Of a stretch of DNA of 64,000 nucleotides, positions 29,241-39,477 are shown in pieces. The translations under genes were made by a program, and so were the position numbers. The stretch's first letter is position 1, and every line of letters starts with the position of its first letter. Under the pieces are notes generated by a model. That model was not told the DNA's origin. It made no database searches and saw only the letters and a list, made by a program, of their open reading frames with translations. Source of the DNA: an uncultured Planktomarina sp. (GTDB lineage Bacteria; Pseudomonadota; Alphaproteobacteria; Rhodobacterales; Rhodobacteraceae); NCBI GenBank assembly GCA_905182425.1, contig CAJJBP010000009.1:1-64000 (forward strand). Direction: 5' to 3'.

Positions 29241-29413
29241 AGGGACAACCTTCTAAACTGTCATTTTATGGGGCAGAATTTACAGCCCATGTGATCATGA
29301 AACAATCGCGCGTCAAGACAATATTTTTATCACACATATTTTGCGGTGGTTTATCAATAAAAATGAAGCTCCTGTGTCTACGAAATTTAAACTAAACTTG
29401 GGGTTTACATAAA

Positions 29414-30785
29414 ATGACTAGTTGGCAAAAATCTGATTGGCGCAATAAACCACGCGTTCAGATGCCTGATTATTTGGATCAGGCAGCTCTTTCTACAGCT
29501 GAGCAACAATTAGGTCGTTATCCTCCATTGGTATTTGCAGGAGAAGCACGTTCGTTGCGGCAACAGCTTGCAGCGGTAAGCCGCGGTGAGGCTTTTTTGC
29601 TTCAGGGTGGCGATTGCGCAGAAAGTTTTCAAGAATTCTCAGCTGATAATATCAGAGATACTTTTAAAGTAATGCTTCAAATGGCTATGGTTTTAACCTA
29701 TGGTGCAAAGGTTCCCGTTGTGAAAGTAGGACGCATGGCTGGTCAATTTGCAAAGCCACGTTCCGCCGGAACAGAAATTAAAGATGGCGTAGAACTTCCG
29801 AGCTATCGTGGTGACATCATCAATGATCTGGATTTTACAGCAGAAGCCCGTATTCCAAATCCAAAAAAAATGCTTCAGGCGTACACACAGTCTGCGGCTA
29901 CAGTTAATTTACTACGCGCTTTCTCGAAAGGTGGCTTTGCTGACATACACCAGGTGCATTCATGGACCCTTGGTTTTACAGAATCCGAAAAGGCTGCAGC
30001 GTACCGTGACATGGCCATTCGTATATCTGATGCTTTAGATTTCATGAAAGCAGCGGGACTCACCGCAGAAAACAATGCTGAACTAGCAAGTGTTGATTTT
30101 TATACATCCCATGAAGCTCTTCTGTTAGAATATGAGGAGGCTCTTTGCCGAATGGATAGTACATCTGGTAAATGGGTTGCTGGGTCTGGTCACTTAATTT
30201 GGATTGGAGATCGCACGCGCCAGCCTGATGGTGCACACGTTGAGTTTTGTCGCGGAGTGCAAAACCCAATAGGTTTAAAATGTGGACCGACGACAACAGC
30301 TGAAGACTTGAAGATTTTGATGGCTAAGCTAAACCCAGATAACGAAGCCGGCCGCCTGACGTTGATTGCGCGGTTTGGAGCAGGGTTTGGTCGGCGATAA
30401 CCTTCCCCGTTTGATCCAAGCTGTTAATGAAGAGGGTGCTAATGTTGTTTGGACCTGCGATGCGATGCATGGAAACACAATTAAATCATCAACCGGTTAT
30501 AAAACTCGTCCGTTTCAAAGTGTTCTTCGTGAAGTTCAAGAATTTTTCTTGATACATCGCGCAGAAAATACAATCCCGGGTGGTGTCCACTTTGAAATGA
30601 CCGGTCAAGATGTCACTGAATGTACGGGTGGGGTCCGCGCGGTTACAGACGAAAACCTATCGGATCGTTATCACACAGCTTGTGACCCACGCCTCAATGC
30701 TTCTCAGTCATTAGAATTAGCATTTCTAGTTGCAGAGGAACTAGGACATACACGCAAAGCACGTAGACCCCGCGTGGCAAGCTGA
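29414..30785 (+). CDS. aroG: Class II DAHP synthase, frameshifted
   Basis: 3-Deoxy-7-phosphoheptulonate synthase of the class II (plant-like) type, the first step of the shikimate pathway. The N-terminal part contains [15 protein letters not shown] (metal-ligand Cys), [24 protein letters not shown], and [17 protein letters not shown]. An indel in GGGTTT at 30383-30388 shifts the frame, after which [31 protein letters not shown] and [15 protein letters not shown] continue to 30785. With one base fewer the junction reads [11 protein letters not shown]. The joined product, about 456 aa, is the normal length. Confidence 0.88.
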
Positions 30786-31150
30786 CCTAATCCAACTAAA
30801 AAAATGGTGGAAACTAAGGTGTGCGCCATTAAAATTCATACCATAAAATATGCATGTTCATGAAAATTATGAGATCCTAAGAGCTGGAGATATTTTTTTA
30901 TAAGTCATAAATTTCTTTATTACTTTTAAATAAGTAATAATTTCAGTTAAATAGAATTTTAAATTAAAGTGGCGTGTTAAATATTCACTTTAAATAAACT
31001 AACCTTTGTAGCTTTCCCCAGTCCTATAAAAAGGTATACTTACATTCACGCTAGGGGGATTTATTATAGTCAAAGTACAAACTGTAAATTTTATAGGTTT
31101 GATTGGTAAATTTTAAACTCCATTAGGGGTTGAAAAACTGAGAGGTCCAA
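30786..31150. other. AT-rich gap between aroG and yicC
   Basis: No gene is recognisable in these 365 bases. A perfect 9-bp inverted repeat TTATTACTT-N6-AAGTAATAA lies at 30917-30940 and could be a weak, A/T-only terminator of aroG, but no T-run longer than three follows. The last 12 bases carry the yicC ribosome binding site (GAGAGG). Confidence 0.5.
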
Positions 31151-32032
31151 ATGCTTTCATCTATGACCGGCATAGCTACAAAAAGTGGATCCTCAGGTCC
31201 ATACGATTGGTCTGTGGAGTTACGCGGAGTCAATAATAAGGGTTTGGATATCCGCGCCCGAGTACCCGATTGGTTGGTGGGCCTAGACCAAATTGTGCGC
31301 AAAACCATTGCTACCGACGTAGCACGTGGTTCGCTGCAGTTTTGGTTAAAGGTCTCCCTGGCTGAGGGGATCGTTCAGCGCCAAATTGATCCAACAAAAT
31401 TGGATCAAATTTTAACAAATGCCGTTTATTTGGCAAAGCGAGCAAAGGATAAAGGAATTGAATTTGCTCCGATTGGTCTCTCCGACATATCTTCTCAAAA
31501 TGGGTTCATGGATTTTGAAGTAGGCGATTTGGAGAAGACTGGCCTAAAGCAGATGGTCTTGGCAGAGCTACCTAAACTAATCGCGCAGTTTCAGGCGTCA
31601 CGACGAGAGGAAGGCCAAGCTCTGCACTCGGTCTTGGAAGCTGGAGTTATTGAGATGGAACGACTGCTGCAGCGTTCGGCCATAGCCATTGAAACCCGCG
31701 CAGATGAGTTCGAAACCAATTTCACTGCTGCAATTGCACGCCTAAAACAGGATATTGATCCTGAGCGCTTGGCTCAAGAAATGGCCATTTTGGCAGTAAA
31801 AAGTGATGTCACAGAAGAGATTGACCGCTTGATGGCCCATATTGCGGCCGCACGTACTTTGCTGGACTCGCAAGAGCCTGTAGGACGCAAGTTTGAATTT
31901 CTTATGCAGGAATTTAACCGCGAGGCCAATACTCTGTGCTCAAAATCCAATTCCAAATCTCTCACGGTGATTGGTCTTGAAATGAAAGTGTTAATTGACC
32001 AGATGCGGGAGCAGGTCCAAAATGTGGAGTGA
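31151..32032 (+). CDS. yicC: YicC/YloC-family endoribonuclease
   Basis: A 293-aa protein with the family's N-terminus [13 protein letters not shown] and EVxGVNN-type segment ([20 protein letters not shown]). The C-terminal DUF1732 part holds [53 protein letters not shown] and [21 protein letters not shown]. coli YicC is an endoribonuclease linked to small-RNA turnover. It sits immediately before gmk, a common order. The gmk ATG is four bases beyond the yicC stop. Confidence 0.93.
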   Translation: MLSSMTGIATKSGSSGPYDWSVELRGVNNKGLDIRARVPDWLVGLDQIVRKTIATDVARGSLQFWLKVSLAEGIVQRQIDPTKLDQILTNAVYLAKRAKDKGIEFAPIGLSDISSQNGFMDFEVGDLEKTGLKQMVLAELPKLIAQFQASRREEGQALHSVLEAGVIEMERLLQRSAIAIETRADEFETNFTAAIARLKQDIDPERLAQEMAILAVKSDVTEEIDRLMAHIAAARTLLDSQEPVGRKFEFLMQEFNREANTLCSKSNSKSLTVIGLEMKVLIDQMREQVQNVE

Positions 32033-32036
32033 GCCT

Positions 32037-32678
32037 ATGCGGCGCGGTTTGTTAATTATTCTATCTTCGCCCTCTGGTGCGGGGAAATCCACCTTAGCCC
32101 GGCGGTTGATGACATGGGATCCATCATTAGCATTTTCTGTGTCTTCGACCACCCGTGAAATGCGCACAGAAGAGGTGGACGGTAAAGATTACTTTTTCGT
32201 GGACGAAGCCAAGTTCAAACAACAGGTCTCAGACGGGGATATGCTTGAGCATGCCCATGTTTTCGGCAAGTTCTACGGCTCCCCAAAAGGTCCGGTCGAA
32301 GCTGCCATAAGCAAGGGTCAAGACGTGTTGTTCGACATTGATTGGCAAGGCGCGCAGCAGATTTTAAATTCAGCTTTACAAAAGCACGTGCTATCGATCT
32401 TCATTCTACCACCTTCCATAGTGGAGTTGCAGCGGCGGCTCGAGGGGCGCGGTCAAGATACGGCCGAGACTATCGGCAAGCGGATGCAGAAAAGCTGGGA
32501 TGAAATAAGCCATTGGTCGGGTTATAATTATGTGCTGATCAATGATGATCTAGACACCACAGAAAATAGATTGAAATCTATCGTCGCCACCGAGCGTTTG
32601 CGACGCAGTCAACAACCCGGTTTGGTCGACCATGTGCGGGCGTTACAATCAGAGTTCGAGATAAATAATGATTTATGA
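32037..32678 (+). CDS. gmk: Guanylate kinase
   Basis: Phosphorylates GMP to GDP; 213 aa. The P-loop is [16 protein letters not shown] (about 9-24), then the GMP-binding [21 protein letters not shown] (split across about 38-58) and [10 protein letters not shown] (about 101-110). I place the start at the ATG at 32037, giving [11 protein letters not shown]; the open frame extends upstream into yicC without homology. The end overlaps the next gene by 11 bases. Confidence 0.95.
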   Translation: MRRGLLIILSSPSGAGKSTLARRLMTWDPSLAFSVSSTTREMRTEEVDGKDYFFVDEAKFKQQVSDGDMLEHAHVFGKFYGSPKGPVEAAISKGQDVLFDIDWQGAQQILNSALQKHVLSIFILPPSIVELQRRLEGRGQDTAETIGKRMQKSWDEISHWSGYNYVLINDDLDTTENRLKSIVATERLRRSQQPGLVDHVRALQSEFEINNDL

Positions 32679-33195
32679 ATTAAATGGATTCACTCCTGAA
32701 TTTCCTGCAAATGGTGATTTTTGGGTGGCGGCAGATGCCAATCTAATTGGCCAGGTGCGCTTGTTGTCTGGAGCCTCAGTTTGGTTTGGCGTCACCCTGC
32801 GCGGCGACAATGAGCTGATTGAGGTGGGTTTTGGCTCCAATGTGCAAGAAAACTCTGTTTTGCACACGGATATCGGCTTTCCGATGATTATTGGTGCCAA
32901 TTGCACCATCGGTCATCAAGCCACGCTGCACGGCTGCACGATTGGCGATCAAAGCCTGATCGGCATGGGAGCTAAAGTTTTAAATGGGGCAAAGATTGGC
33001 CGTAATTGTTTGATCGGGGCAGGGGCTTTGGTAACGGAAGGCAAGGTCATCCCTGACAACTCCTTGGTTGTCGGCGCGCCGGGTAAAGTGGCGAGGATAC
33101 TGACTGAAGCAGAGGTCCTGAGCCTGCTGAAATCGGCACAGGGTTATCAAGACAATATGCGACGCTTCGCGAAGAGCTTGAAAGTCCTCGGCTAG
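32668..33195 (+). CDS. Gamma-carbonic anhydrase-family protein
   Basis: A 175-aa left-handed beta-helix protein of the YrdA/PaaY/gamma-CA type. Hexapeptide-repeat turns are visible across the protein ([37 protein letters not shown]). Likely metal-binding histidines lie in [17 protein letters not shown]. Enzymatic activity in this subfamily is often unproven. It overlaps the gmk 3' end and is probably expressed with yicC and gmk. Confidence 0.9.
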   Translation: MIYELNGFTPEFPANGDFWVAADANLIGQVRLLSGASVWFGVTLRGDNELIEVGFGSNVQENSVLHTDIGFPMIIGANCTIGHQATLHGCTIGDQSLIGMGAKVLNGAKIGRNCLIGAGALVTEGKVIPDNSLVVGAPGKVARILTEAEVLSLLKSAQGYQDNMRRFAKSLKVLG

Positions 33196-33521
33196 GCCTT
33201 TGAGCTCTGACAGGATTCAAAAAAAACTGAATGCCCAATGACTTTAATAGAACTGTTCAACAAAGTGTTTGAGCGTGATTCTTTGCAACCCAGGTTTGAA
33301 GGATTAAGTGTGGTCCGGAGACAAGCACACTGTACTTACATTCAGATCAGTGCGTAAGTCCCCGATACAACTAGGAACTGCTACTACGATTGTGACTGTC
33401 CGATCCATCGGCTATATCTTAAAAAGATAGTAAATATTTAACATAATACATATTATGCGACTTTTAAATCTTGCGGTTATAAAAGATGTATAAACTTAAC
33501 AATGTAAAGGAAGCCAAAAAT
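33196..33521. other. Non-coding gap before the Fe-alcohol dehydrogenase
   Basis: About 325 bases with no supported gene. It ends in an AT-rich stretch and an AAAGGAAG ribosome binding site for the next gene. I see no convincing hairpin with a T-run. Confidence 0.5.
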
Positions 33522-34667
33522 ATGCCCCCTTTCGCAAACTGGTCATACCCAACAGCCATTCGTTTCGGACCTGGACGCATTTCTGAAATTGCGGAAGCCT
33601 GCATCATATCAGAAATAAAAAAGCCATTGTTGATCACAGACCGTGGTTTGGCCAAATTAGAAATTACAGCGAGGACATTAAATTTATTAGATGCCGCAGG
33701 CCTTGGCCGGGCGATCTTTGCCGAAGTTGATACAAATCCAGACGAAAAAAATGCTAATGCTGGTGTCTCGGCCTATAAAGATGGCGGTCACGATGGTGTT
33801 ATAGCATTTGGTGGTGGATCCAGTCTGGATCTGGGTAAACTGGTAGCATTCTTATCTGGGCAGACCCGTCCATTATGGGATTTTGAAGATATAGACGATT
33901 GGTGGACACGCGCAGCGGTGGACACAATAGCACCTATAGTTGCAGTGCCAACAACTGCTGGTACAGGTTCGGAAGTTGGTCGTGCTTCTGTGATTACCAA
34001 TACTGAGACCCTGGAGAAAAAGATTATTTTTCATCCAAAGATCCTGCCCACGGTTGTGATCTGTGATCCAGAACTTACTGTAAAAATGCCCAAATTTATT
34101 ACTGCAGGCACTGGCCTTGATGCATTCGCACATTGTGTTGAGGCATTCTGTTCACCTCATTATCATCCCATGTCTCAAGGCATGGCACTGGAAGGTATGC
34201 GGTTGGTCAAAGAGTACTTGCCGCGTGCGTATACCGATGGCTCGGATATCGAGGCACGCGCGCAAATGATGTCTGCAGCGGTGATGGGCGCAACCGCTTT
34301 TCAAAAGGGGCTGGGAGCCATACATGCGCTATCACACCCAATTGGTGCCATCTATAACACCCATCATGGAACAACTAACGCCGTTTGCATGCCAGCCGTG
34401 CTACAATTTAATAAACCAGCAATTAAAAATTTGTTGAAAGAAGCATCAAATTATCTTGGAATTAATGGTGGTTTTGACGGATTTTGTAGCTACGTGGACG
34501 ATTTAAACGCATTTCTGGAGGTTCCCAGATCACTTTCCGAACTGGGCATTAAAAATCCGGACATTGATCGCATTGTTTCAAGCGCGTTAAATGATCCAAG
34601 CACAGCAGGTAATCCAATAAATATGACAATTAGCAACACACGTGATTTACTATTGAATATTATTTAA
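33522..34667 (+). CDS. Iron-containing alcohol dehydrogenase
   Basis: A 381-aa group III (Fe-ADH) NAD(P)-dependent dehydrogenase. NAD-binding GGGSSLDLGKL lies near residue 92, VPTTAGTGSEVGRASVI near 144, and metal-binding histidines in DAFAHCVEAFCSPHYHPM (about 193-210) and ALSHPIGAIYNTHHG (about 266-280). I start at the ATG at 33522, preceded by AAAGGAAG; the upstream in-frame ATG at 33486 lacks a site. The substrate is not evident. A strong bidirectional terminator follows. Confidence 0.9.
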   Translation: MPPFANWSYPTAIRFGPGRISEIAEACIISEIKKPLLITDRGLAKLEITARTLNLLDAAGLGRAIFAEVDTNPDEKNANAGVSAYKDGGHDGVIAFGGGSSLDLGKLVAFLSGQTRPLWDFEDIDDWWTRAAVDTIAPIVAVPTTAGTGSEVGRASVITNTETLEKKIIFHPKILPTVVICDPELTVKMPKFITAGTGLDAFAHCVEAFCSPHYHPMSQGMALEGMRLVKEYLPRAYTDGSDIEARAQMMSAAVMGATAFQKGLGAIHALSHPIGAIYNTHHGTTNAVCMPAVLQFNKPAIKNLLKEASNYLGINGGFDGFCSYVDDLNAFLEVPRSLSELGIKNPDIDRIVSSALNDPSTAGNPINMTISNTRDLLLNII

Positions 34668-34732
34668 GGCATCAAAATGACAGAGTTTACAGTAGTATCC
34701 GCGCTTTGCATTCTTTTCAGGGTAAAAAGATT

Positions 34733-34764
34733 AAAAGCTTCAGTGCCCTCACACTGAAGCTTTT
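34733..34764. terminator. Bidirectional Rho-independent terminator
   Basis: A perfect 13-bp stem AAAAGCTTCAGTG (34733-34745)/CACTGAAGCTTTT (34752-34764) with a 6-base loop and A- and T-runs on the two sides. It lies between the convergent Fe-ADH gene (+) and rpsB-tsf operon (-) and can stop both. Confidence 0.9.
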
Positions 34765-34833
34765 ATTTCTTATTTTCAATAATAATCCGCTAGACATTTG
34801 AAAATGTAATATTTCAATATATCATATCTAACT

Positions 34834-35709
34834 TTATCCCTGAATAGTCTTGGCTACTTCAGCAGCAAAATCCTCAGATTTTTTCTCAATACCTTCGCCA
34901 ACTTCCAAACGAATGAATGATGTGATTTCAACACCCGCAGCTCTTGCAGCATCCTCAACTGATAGATCAGGATTAACGACAAAAGCCTGCCCCATTAACG
35001 TAGATTCCGACATGAATTTCTTCATACGACCAACAATCATTTTTTCGATAACAGCTTCTGGCTTGCCACTTTCACGTGCAATATCCATCTGAACTTGCTT
35101 TTCTTTTTCTACAGCTGCGGGGGCAAGCGAAGCTTCATTTAACGCTGCCGGGTGGGCTGCTGCTATGTGCATAGCAACTTGCTTTGCAAAAACTTCGTTG
35201 GAGCCAGTCACCGCAACCAAAACACCGATTTTACCCATTCCATCTGTTACTGAATTATGAATATACGAAACAACTGTCTCACCCGTGACAACAGCCATCC
35301 GACGCAACGACATATTCTCACCGATTGTAGCAATAGCATCCGTGACCAATTCGGAAACAGGTTTGCCATCAACTGCAGCGTTTGCTAACGCATCAACGTC
35401 GCGCACGCTCAACGCTGCATTTGCTATTTTTGCAACCATACGTTGGAAATCGGCGTTTTTGCCAACAAAGTCGGTTTCAGAGTTAACTTCTATAGCAACA
35501 CCGTGGCCATCTTTAACTGACACTGCTACAAGACCCTCGGCAGCTGTACGTCCAGATTTTTTTGCAGCTTTAGCGAGGCCTTTTGTCCGCAGCCAATCCA
35601 TCGATACTTCCATGTCACCATTGTTTTCAGTCAACGCTTTTTTTGCGTCCATCATGCCTGCGCCGGATTTTTCACGCAGTTCTTTCACCATTGCAGCTGT
35701 AATCGCCAT
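34834..35709 (-). CDS. tsf: Elongation factor Ts
   Basis: Nucleotide exchange factor for EF-Tu, 291 aa. The N-terminal UBA-like domain reads [20 protein letters not shown] and [14 protein letters not shown], then [20 protein letters not shown]. The core includes [15 protein letters not shown] and [12 protein letters not shown] start at the ATG at 35709 because AAAGGAA precedes it; the longer open frame has no homology. It follows rpsB, the classical rpsB-tsf operon. Confidence 0.96.
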   Translation of the reverse strand: MAITAAMVKELREKSGAGMMDAKKALTENNGDMEVSMDWLRTKGLAKAAKKSGRTAAEGLVAVSVKDGHGVAIEVNSETDFVGKNADFQRMVAKIANAALSVRDVDALANAAVDGKPVSELVTDAIATIGENMSLRRMAVVTGETVVSYIHNSVTDGMGKIGVLVAVTGSNEVFAKQVAMHIAAAHPAALNEASLAPAAVEKEKQVQMDIARESGKPEAVIEKMIVGRMKKFMSESTLMGQAFVVNPDLSVEDAARAAGVEITSFIRLEVGEGIEKKSEDFAAEVAKTIQG

Positions 35710-35771
35710 AATCGTGTTCCTTTGTATGTAAGTGGGATTGTAGGGTGCAGCGAGCTGCACCCGCAGTGATT

Positions 35772-36677
35772 TTAGGCTTTTGCAACCACTTCAGTATCAG
35801 CGGAGACTTCTGCAACTACTTCAGTATCAGCGGAGACTTCTGCAACTACTTCAGTATCAGCGGAGACTTCTGCAACTACTTCAACGTCAGCGGAGACGTC
35901 TGCAACTGCTTCAGCGTCAGCGGAGACTTCTGTAACTACTTTTTCTTCTGGCGCTTCGGCCATCTCGCCCATATCAACTCCAGCTGCGCCCAATTGAGCA
36001 GACATGCCCTCTAGAGCTGCTCGAGCAACGAGATCACAGTAAAGAGCTATTGCACGTGCCGCATCATCATTGCCCGGGATTACGTAATCAATACCATCTG
36101 GCGGGCAGTTCGTATCAACAACGGCAACGACTGGAATACCAAGCTTTTTAGCTTCTGCAATTGCTAGGTCCTCTTTGTTGACATCGATAACGAAAATCAA
36201 ATCGGGAACTCCACCCATTTCGCGAATACCGCCCAATGAAGCCTGCAATTTGCCTTGGTCTCTTTCCATGCCCAAACGCTCTTTTTTAGTTAAGCCTTCG
36301 AAACCTGTTTCCATCTTCTCATCAATTTGTTTTAGACGTGCAATGGATTTTGAAACTGTCTGCCAATTTGTGAGTGTTCCACCCAACCAACGGTGATTCA
36401 TATAGTACTGTGCGCACTTTTCAGCAGCTTCAGCCACTGGATTTTGCGCTTGACGCTTGGTACCCACAAACAATATTCGGCCACCCTTAGCTACTGTATC
36501 TTGCACTGCCTTTAAAGCAGCATCGAGCATTGGGACGGTTTGAGTCAGATCCATGATGTGGATGCCGTTGCGCTCCCCATAAATAAACTGACCCATACGA
36601 GGGTTCCAACGTTGTGTTTGGTGTCCAAAGTGAACGCCAGCTTCCAAGAGCTGACGCATTGTGAAATCTGCGGCCAT
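35772..36677 (-). CDS. rpsB: 30S ribosomal protein S2 with a repeat-containing C-terminal tail
   Basis: S2, about 301 aa from the preferred start. The core runs from [20 protein letters not shown] through [33 protein letters not shown] and the signature [19 protein letters not shown]. After about residue 245 it carries an acidic tail built from 10-residue repeats ([10 protein letters not shown] type), longer than an E. coli-type S2. Two in-frame ATGs compete; GGAAAGGA is well placed for the second (36677) and too close to the first (36683). tsf follows. Confidence 0.95.
   Translation of the reverse strand: MAADFTMRQLLEAGVHFGHQTQRWNPRMGQFIYGERNGIHIMDLTQTVPMLDAALKAVQDTVAKGGRILFVGTKRQAQNPVAEAAEKCAQYYMNHRWLGGTLTNWQTVSKSIARLKQIDEKMETGFEGLTKKERLGMERDQGKLQASLGGIREMGGVPDLIFVIDVNKEDLAIAEAKKLGIPVVAVVDTNCPPDGIDYVIPGNDDAARAIALYCDLVARAALEGMSAQLGAAGVDMGEMAEAPEEKVVTEVSADAEAVADVSADVEVVAEVSADTEVVAEVSADTEVVAEVSADTEVVAKA
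35781..35940. repeat. Five 30-bp tandem repeats in rpsB
   Basis: Units at 35781-35810, 35811-35840, 35841-35870, 35871-35900 and 35901-35930, then a partial copy to about 35940. Units two and three are identical and unit one differs by one base; the last two are more diverged. Being 30 bp, each adds exactly ten residues to the S2 tail without breaking the frame. Confidence 0.95.
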
Positions 36678-36886
36678 TGCCATTTCCTTTCCGGTTTAAA
36701 CCTCGGCGGGGATGTAGAGATTAATCTCAACCGGCGGACAAAAGAGGATTTCTCCCTCAATCGCCCAAACCCCACCTGTGAAGTAGAGCTCGTTTAGTAT
36801 GCACCCTGCCCTTTGGCAAGCCTAAAACATGCATTTTCTTTTATAATTGGCTTGTTTCTGGTGCCTGAGATTGTCAAAAGACCAGT

Positions 36887-37780
36887 ATGATCAAAAAACC
36901 AAATATAATATGCATTGGCTCTATCCTATGGGACGTTATTGGCCGAGCACAAACGCCAATGCATCAAGGCTCTGACATGCCTGGGCACATCACACGTTTG
37001 CCGGGTGGAGTGGCTATGAATATAGCTATGACACTCAAAAAATATGACCTTAATCCAAAAATTTTATCAACTGTAGGTCAAGATTTTGAGGGATTGGCAC
37101 TAGTTAGGGCGGCAAAGTCTATGGGTCTCGATACAAGCTATTTACATCACAGCTCAGAGCTACCAACGGATCAATACATGGCTATTGAAGCCAGTAACGG
37201 ACTTATTGCTGCAATTGCAGACGCACATTCGTTAGAGGCCGCTGGTGATCTTATTTTGCAACCACTGCAGGATGGTCGTCTGGGATCTATTAAAGACCCT
37301 TTTAAAGGGATCATAGCTCTAGATGGAAACCTTACACAAAAATTATTGTCTGAGATAGCTACGGCACCTTATTTAGCATTGGCTGACTTCCGTGTGGCCC
37401 CCGCCTCGCCCGGAAAGGCTCAACGACTAGGTGTGCTTCTGACCCATCAAGGGGCAACGCTTTATGTCAATGTTGAAGAAGCTGGGATTTTGTGCAAACA
37501 GACTTTTAAAGACGCAAAATCAGCCGCTTTATCTTTAATCTCAGAAGGTGCTCACCGAGTTGTGGTTACCCACGGAGCTTTAGAAACAGCCATGGCTGAC
37601 TCTAATGGTTGCATCACTTCAGTTCCTCCATCAGTGAAAGCATTGCGCGTTACAGGCGCAGGCGATACTTTCATGGCAGCTCATATTGCAGCGGAAATTA
37701 TTGGACAAAACCCAAAACTGGCGCTTAATACCGCCTGTGATTATGCATCATTATATGTTTCCCATAGCCAAGAAAAGTGA
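36887..37780 (+). CDS. psuK: PfkB-family kinase, probable pseudouridine kinase
   Basis: A 297-aa ribokinase-like enzyme with the N-terminal Gly-rich LPGGVAMNIAMTLKK (about 37-51) and the C-terminal PfkB signature VTGAGDTFMAAHIAAE (about 255-270) with the catalytic Asp. The assignment as pseudouridine kinase rests on the adjacent psuG. Together they convert pseudouridine to pseudouridine 5'-phosphate and then to uracil and ribose 5-phosphate. psuG starts four bases after the stop. It is divergent from rpsB. Confidence 0.88.
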   Translation: MIKKPNIICIGSILWDVIGRAQTPMHQGSDMPGHITRLPGGVAMNIAMTLKKYDLNPKILSTVGQDFEGLALVRAAKSMGLDTSYLHHSSELPTDQYMAIEASNGLIAAIADAHSLEAAGDLILQPLQDGRLGSIKDPFKGIIALDGNLTQKLLSEIATAPYLALADFRVAPASPGKAQRLGVLLTHQGATLYVNVEEAGILCKQTFKDAKSAALSLISEGAHRVVVTHGALETAMADSNGCITSVPPSVKALRVTGAGDTFMAAHIAAEIIGQNPKLALNTACDYASLYVSHSQEK

Positions 37781-37784
37781 CCAA

Positions 37785-38708
37785 ATGATTTTAAATTTTA
37801 GTGCAGAAATCGAACAACATAGAACCAAAATTGGCTTCGACAGGCCCATTGTTGCGTTAGAAAGTACTATCATCACTCACGGCATGCCTTACCCCCAAAA
37901 TCTTAAAGTCGCCCGGGACGTGGAAGATGTAGTACGTAACGCAGGCGCAATACCCGCCACTATCGCTGTTCTAAACGGTTGTTTGTACATTGGTCTTGAC
38001 CCCGACCTATTGACCGACTTTGCGCAATCAATCGATGTTGCTAAAGTTTCTCGTGCAGATATGGCTTTTGTTATCGCACAAGGGAGAACTGGTGCCACGA
38101 CTGTTGCGGCAACAATGATTGCTGCATCAGCTGCGGGAATCGAAGTCTTTGCAACCGGTGGAATTGGAGGCGTTCATCGTGGCGCAGAATTAAATTTTGA
38201 TGTATCAGCTGATCTAAGAGAGCTAGCCCTCACACCCATAACAGTCGTTGCAGCGGGTGCCAAAGCAATACTCGATATACCCAAAACAATGGAAGTTCTT
38301 GAAACATACGGCGTGCCAGTTATTGCGTATGGTCAAGATGTCATGCCAGCATTTTGGTCGACTACAAGCGATATAGCAGCACCCTTGCGTAGCAACAGTG
38401 CCTTAGAAATTGCTATGGCGTTAAGGTACCGACAGGCGTTAGGTCTATCTGGCGGTCAATTAATAGCAAACCCAGTTCCCGCTGATGCACAAATTCCAGC
38501 GAAAGAGATCGAGCCAATAATATTAAATGCGTTGAACGAGGCCAAAGTTTCCGGAATTTCTGGAAAAGCAGTTACTCCGTTTCTTTTAAAGCGTATTTTT
38601 GAGCTAACAAAAGGTAAATCTCTAACTACCAATATATCTTTGATAAAGAATAATGCACAACTCGCCGCTGAGATCGCGATAGAGTGCCATAAACTTCCTA
38701 AACATTAG
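37785..38708 (+). CDS. psuG: Pseudouridine-5'-phosphate glycosidase
   Basis: PsuG/IndA family, 307 aa. It splits the C-C glycosidic bond of pseudouridine 5'-phosphate. The family opening VALESTIITHGMPYPQNL is near residues 23-40, followed by GRTGATTVAATMIAA, FATGGIGGVHRGAE and ETYGVPVIAYG. I choose the ATG at 37785 immediately after psuK; the open frame further upstream lies within psuK in another frame. No pseudouridine transporter is adjacent. Confidence 0.93.
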   Translation: MILNFSAEIEQHRTKIGFDRPIVALESTIITHGMPYPQNLKVARDVEDVVRNAGAIPATIAVLNGCLYIGLDPDLLTDFAQSIDVAKVSRADMAFVIAQGRTGATTVAATMIAASAAGIEVFATGGIGGVHRGAELNFDVSADLRELALTPITVVAAGAKAILDIPKTMEVLETYGVPVIAYGQDVMPAFWSTTSDIAAPLRSNSALEIAMALRYRQALGLSGGQLIANPVPADAQIPAKEIEPIILNALNEAKVSGISGKAVTPFLLKRIFELTKGKSLTTNISLIKNNAQLAAEIAIECHKLPKH

Positions 38709-38775
38709 CGAGAAATATAGATATGTAGTAAGATGTAGAAAGTTTTCTCTGTTATAAAATAAATACGTAAGGCAT

Positions 38776-39477
38776 ATGATGATTGAACAAGTATTTGATA
38801 AGTCGCGAAGACCGGGATGGATTGCCTCCATGCGGTCAAACTTCCTTACTGGTCTTATCATTATAACGCCAATTGCACTAACAATCTGGCTTATCTGGTC
38901 AGTTGTTGGATGGATTGATGCACGGGTCTGGGCAATTGTCCCAGATGCCTATCAGCCGCACCGCTACATTCAAACACTCTATAATATTCAGATCAGCGAA
39001 CAGTATGACATTCCTGGTATCGGTTTGGTTGTATTCTTAGTGTTCACTATTTTCGTTGGCTGGATGGGCAAAGGCTTTGTTGGTCGGTCATTGATTAGAT
39101 GGGCCGAAAGAATGGTCAATCGGATGCCTGTAGTCCGTTCCGTCTATAGTGGAGCGAAGCAAATTTCTGAAACTGTGTTAAACAAGAAAAATAATAGTTT
39201 TGATAAGGCCTGCCTCATTGAATATCCACGTAAGGGTATTTGGGCAATTGGATTTGTATCAACCAAAGCCCGAGGCGAAATTGCAAATTTATCTCCAGAA
39301 GGAGAAGAGTTAATCTCTATTTTTGTCCCAACAACCCCAAATCCCACGTCTGGATTTCTGCTTTTCTTTCCGTCAACGGATATAAGGGAACTAGACATGT
39401 CTGTTGAAGATGCGGCCAAATTAGTTATCTCGGCCGGTCTTGTTTACCCAAACGAACTGAGTGAAATTAATCAATAA
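38776..39477 (+). CDS. DUF502-family membrane protein
   Basis: A 233-aa protein with two membrane segments near the N-terminus, FLTGLIIITPIALTIWLIW (about 23-41) and IGLVVFLVFTIFVGWMG (about 81-97). A conserved cytoplasmic part follows: VNRMPVVRSVYSGAKQISET and PTTPNPTSGFLLFFP. This is the DUF502 layout, of unknown function. The stop overlaps the next start (TAATG), so it is coupled to the ArgO/LysE exporter gene. Confidence 0.9.
   Translation: MMIEQVFDKSRRPGWIASMRSNFLTGLIIITPIALTIWLIWSVVGWIDARVWAIVPDAYQPHRYIQTLYNIQISEQYDIPGIGLVVFLVFTIFVGWMGKGFVGRSLIRWAERMVNRMPVVRSVYSGAKQISETVLNKKNNSFDKACLIEYPRKGIWAIGFVSTKARGEIANLSPEGEELISIFVPTTPNPTSGFLLFFPSTDIRELDMSVEDAAKLVISAGLVYPNELSEINQ

Noticed and set aside
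30366-30400. Programmed frameshift in aroG
   Set aside because: There is no slippery heptamer or downstream structure, and DAHP synthases are not known to use one; the many similar indels favour sequence error.
33196-33485. Possible IS-element end (text resembling CTGTTCAACAAAG)
   Set aside because: No matching inverted end, target duplication or transposase could be found nearby.
35285-35731. 148-codon plus-strand frame over tsf
   Set aside because: Antisense to the well-supported EF-Ts gene.
35745-36014. Repetitive plus-strand ORF ([10 protein letters not shown] repeats) and a possible CRISPR-like array
   Set aside because: The repeats are contiguous without spacers and lie in frame within rpsB; the plus-strand ORF is a reading of the same repeats in the wrong direction.
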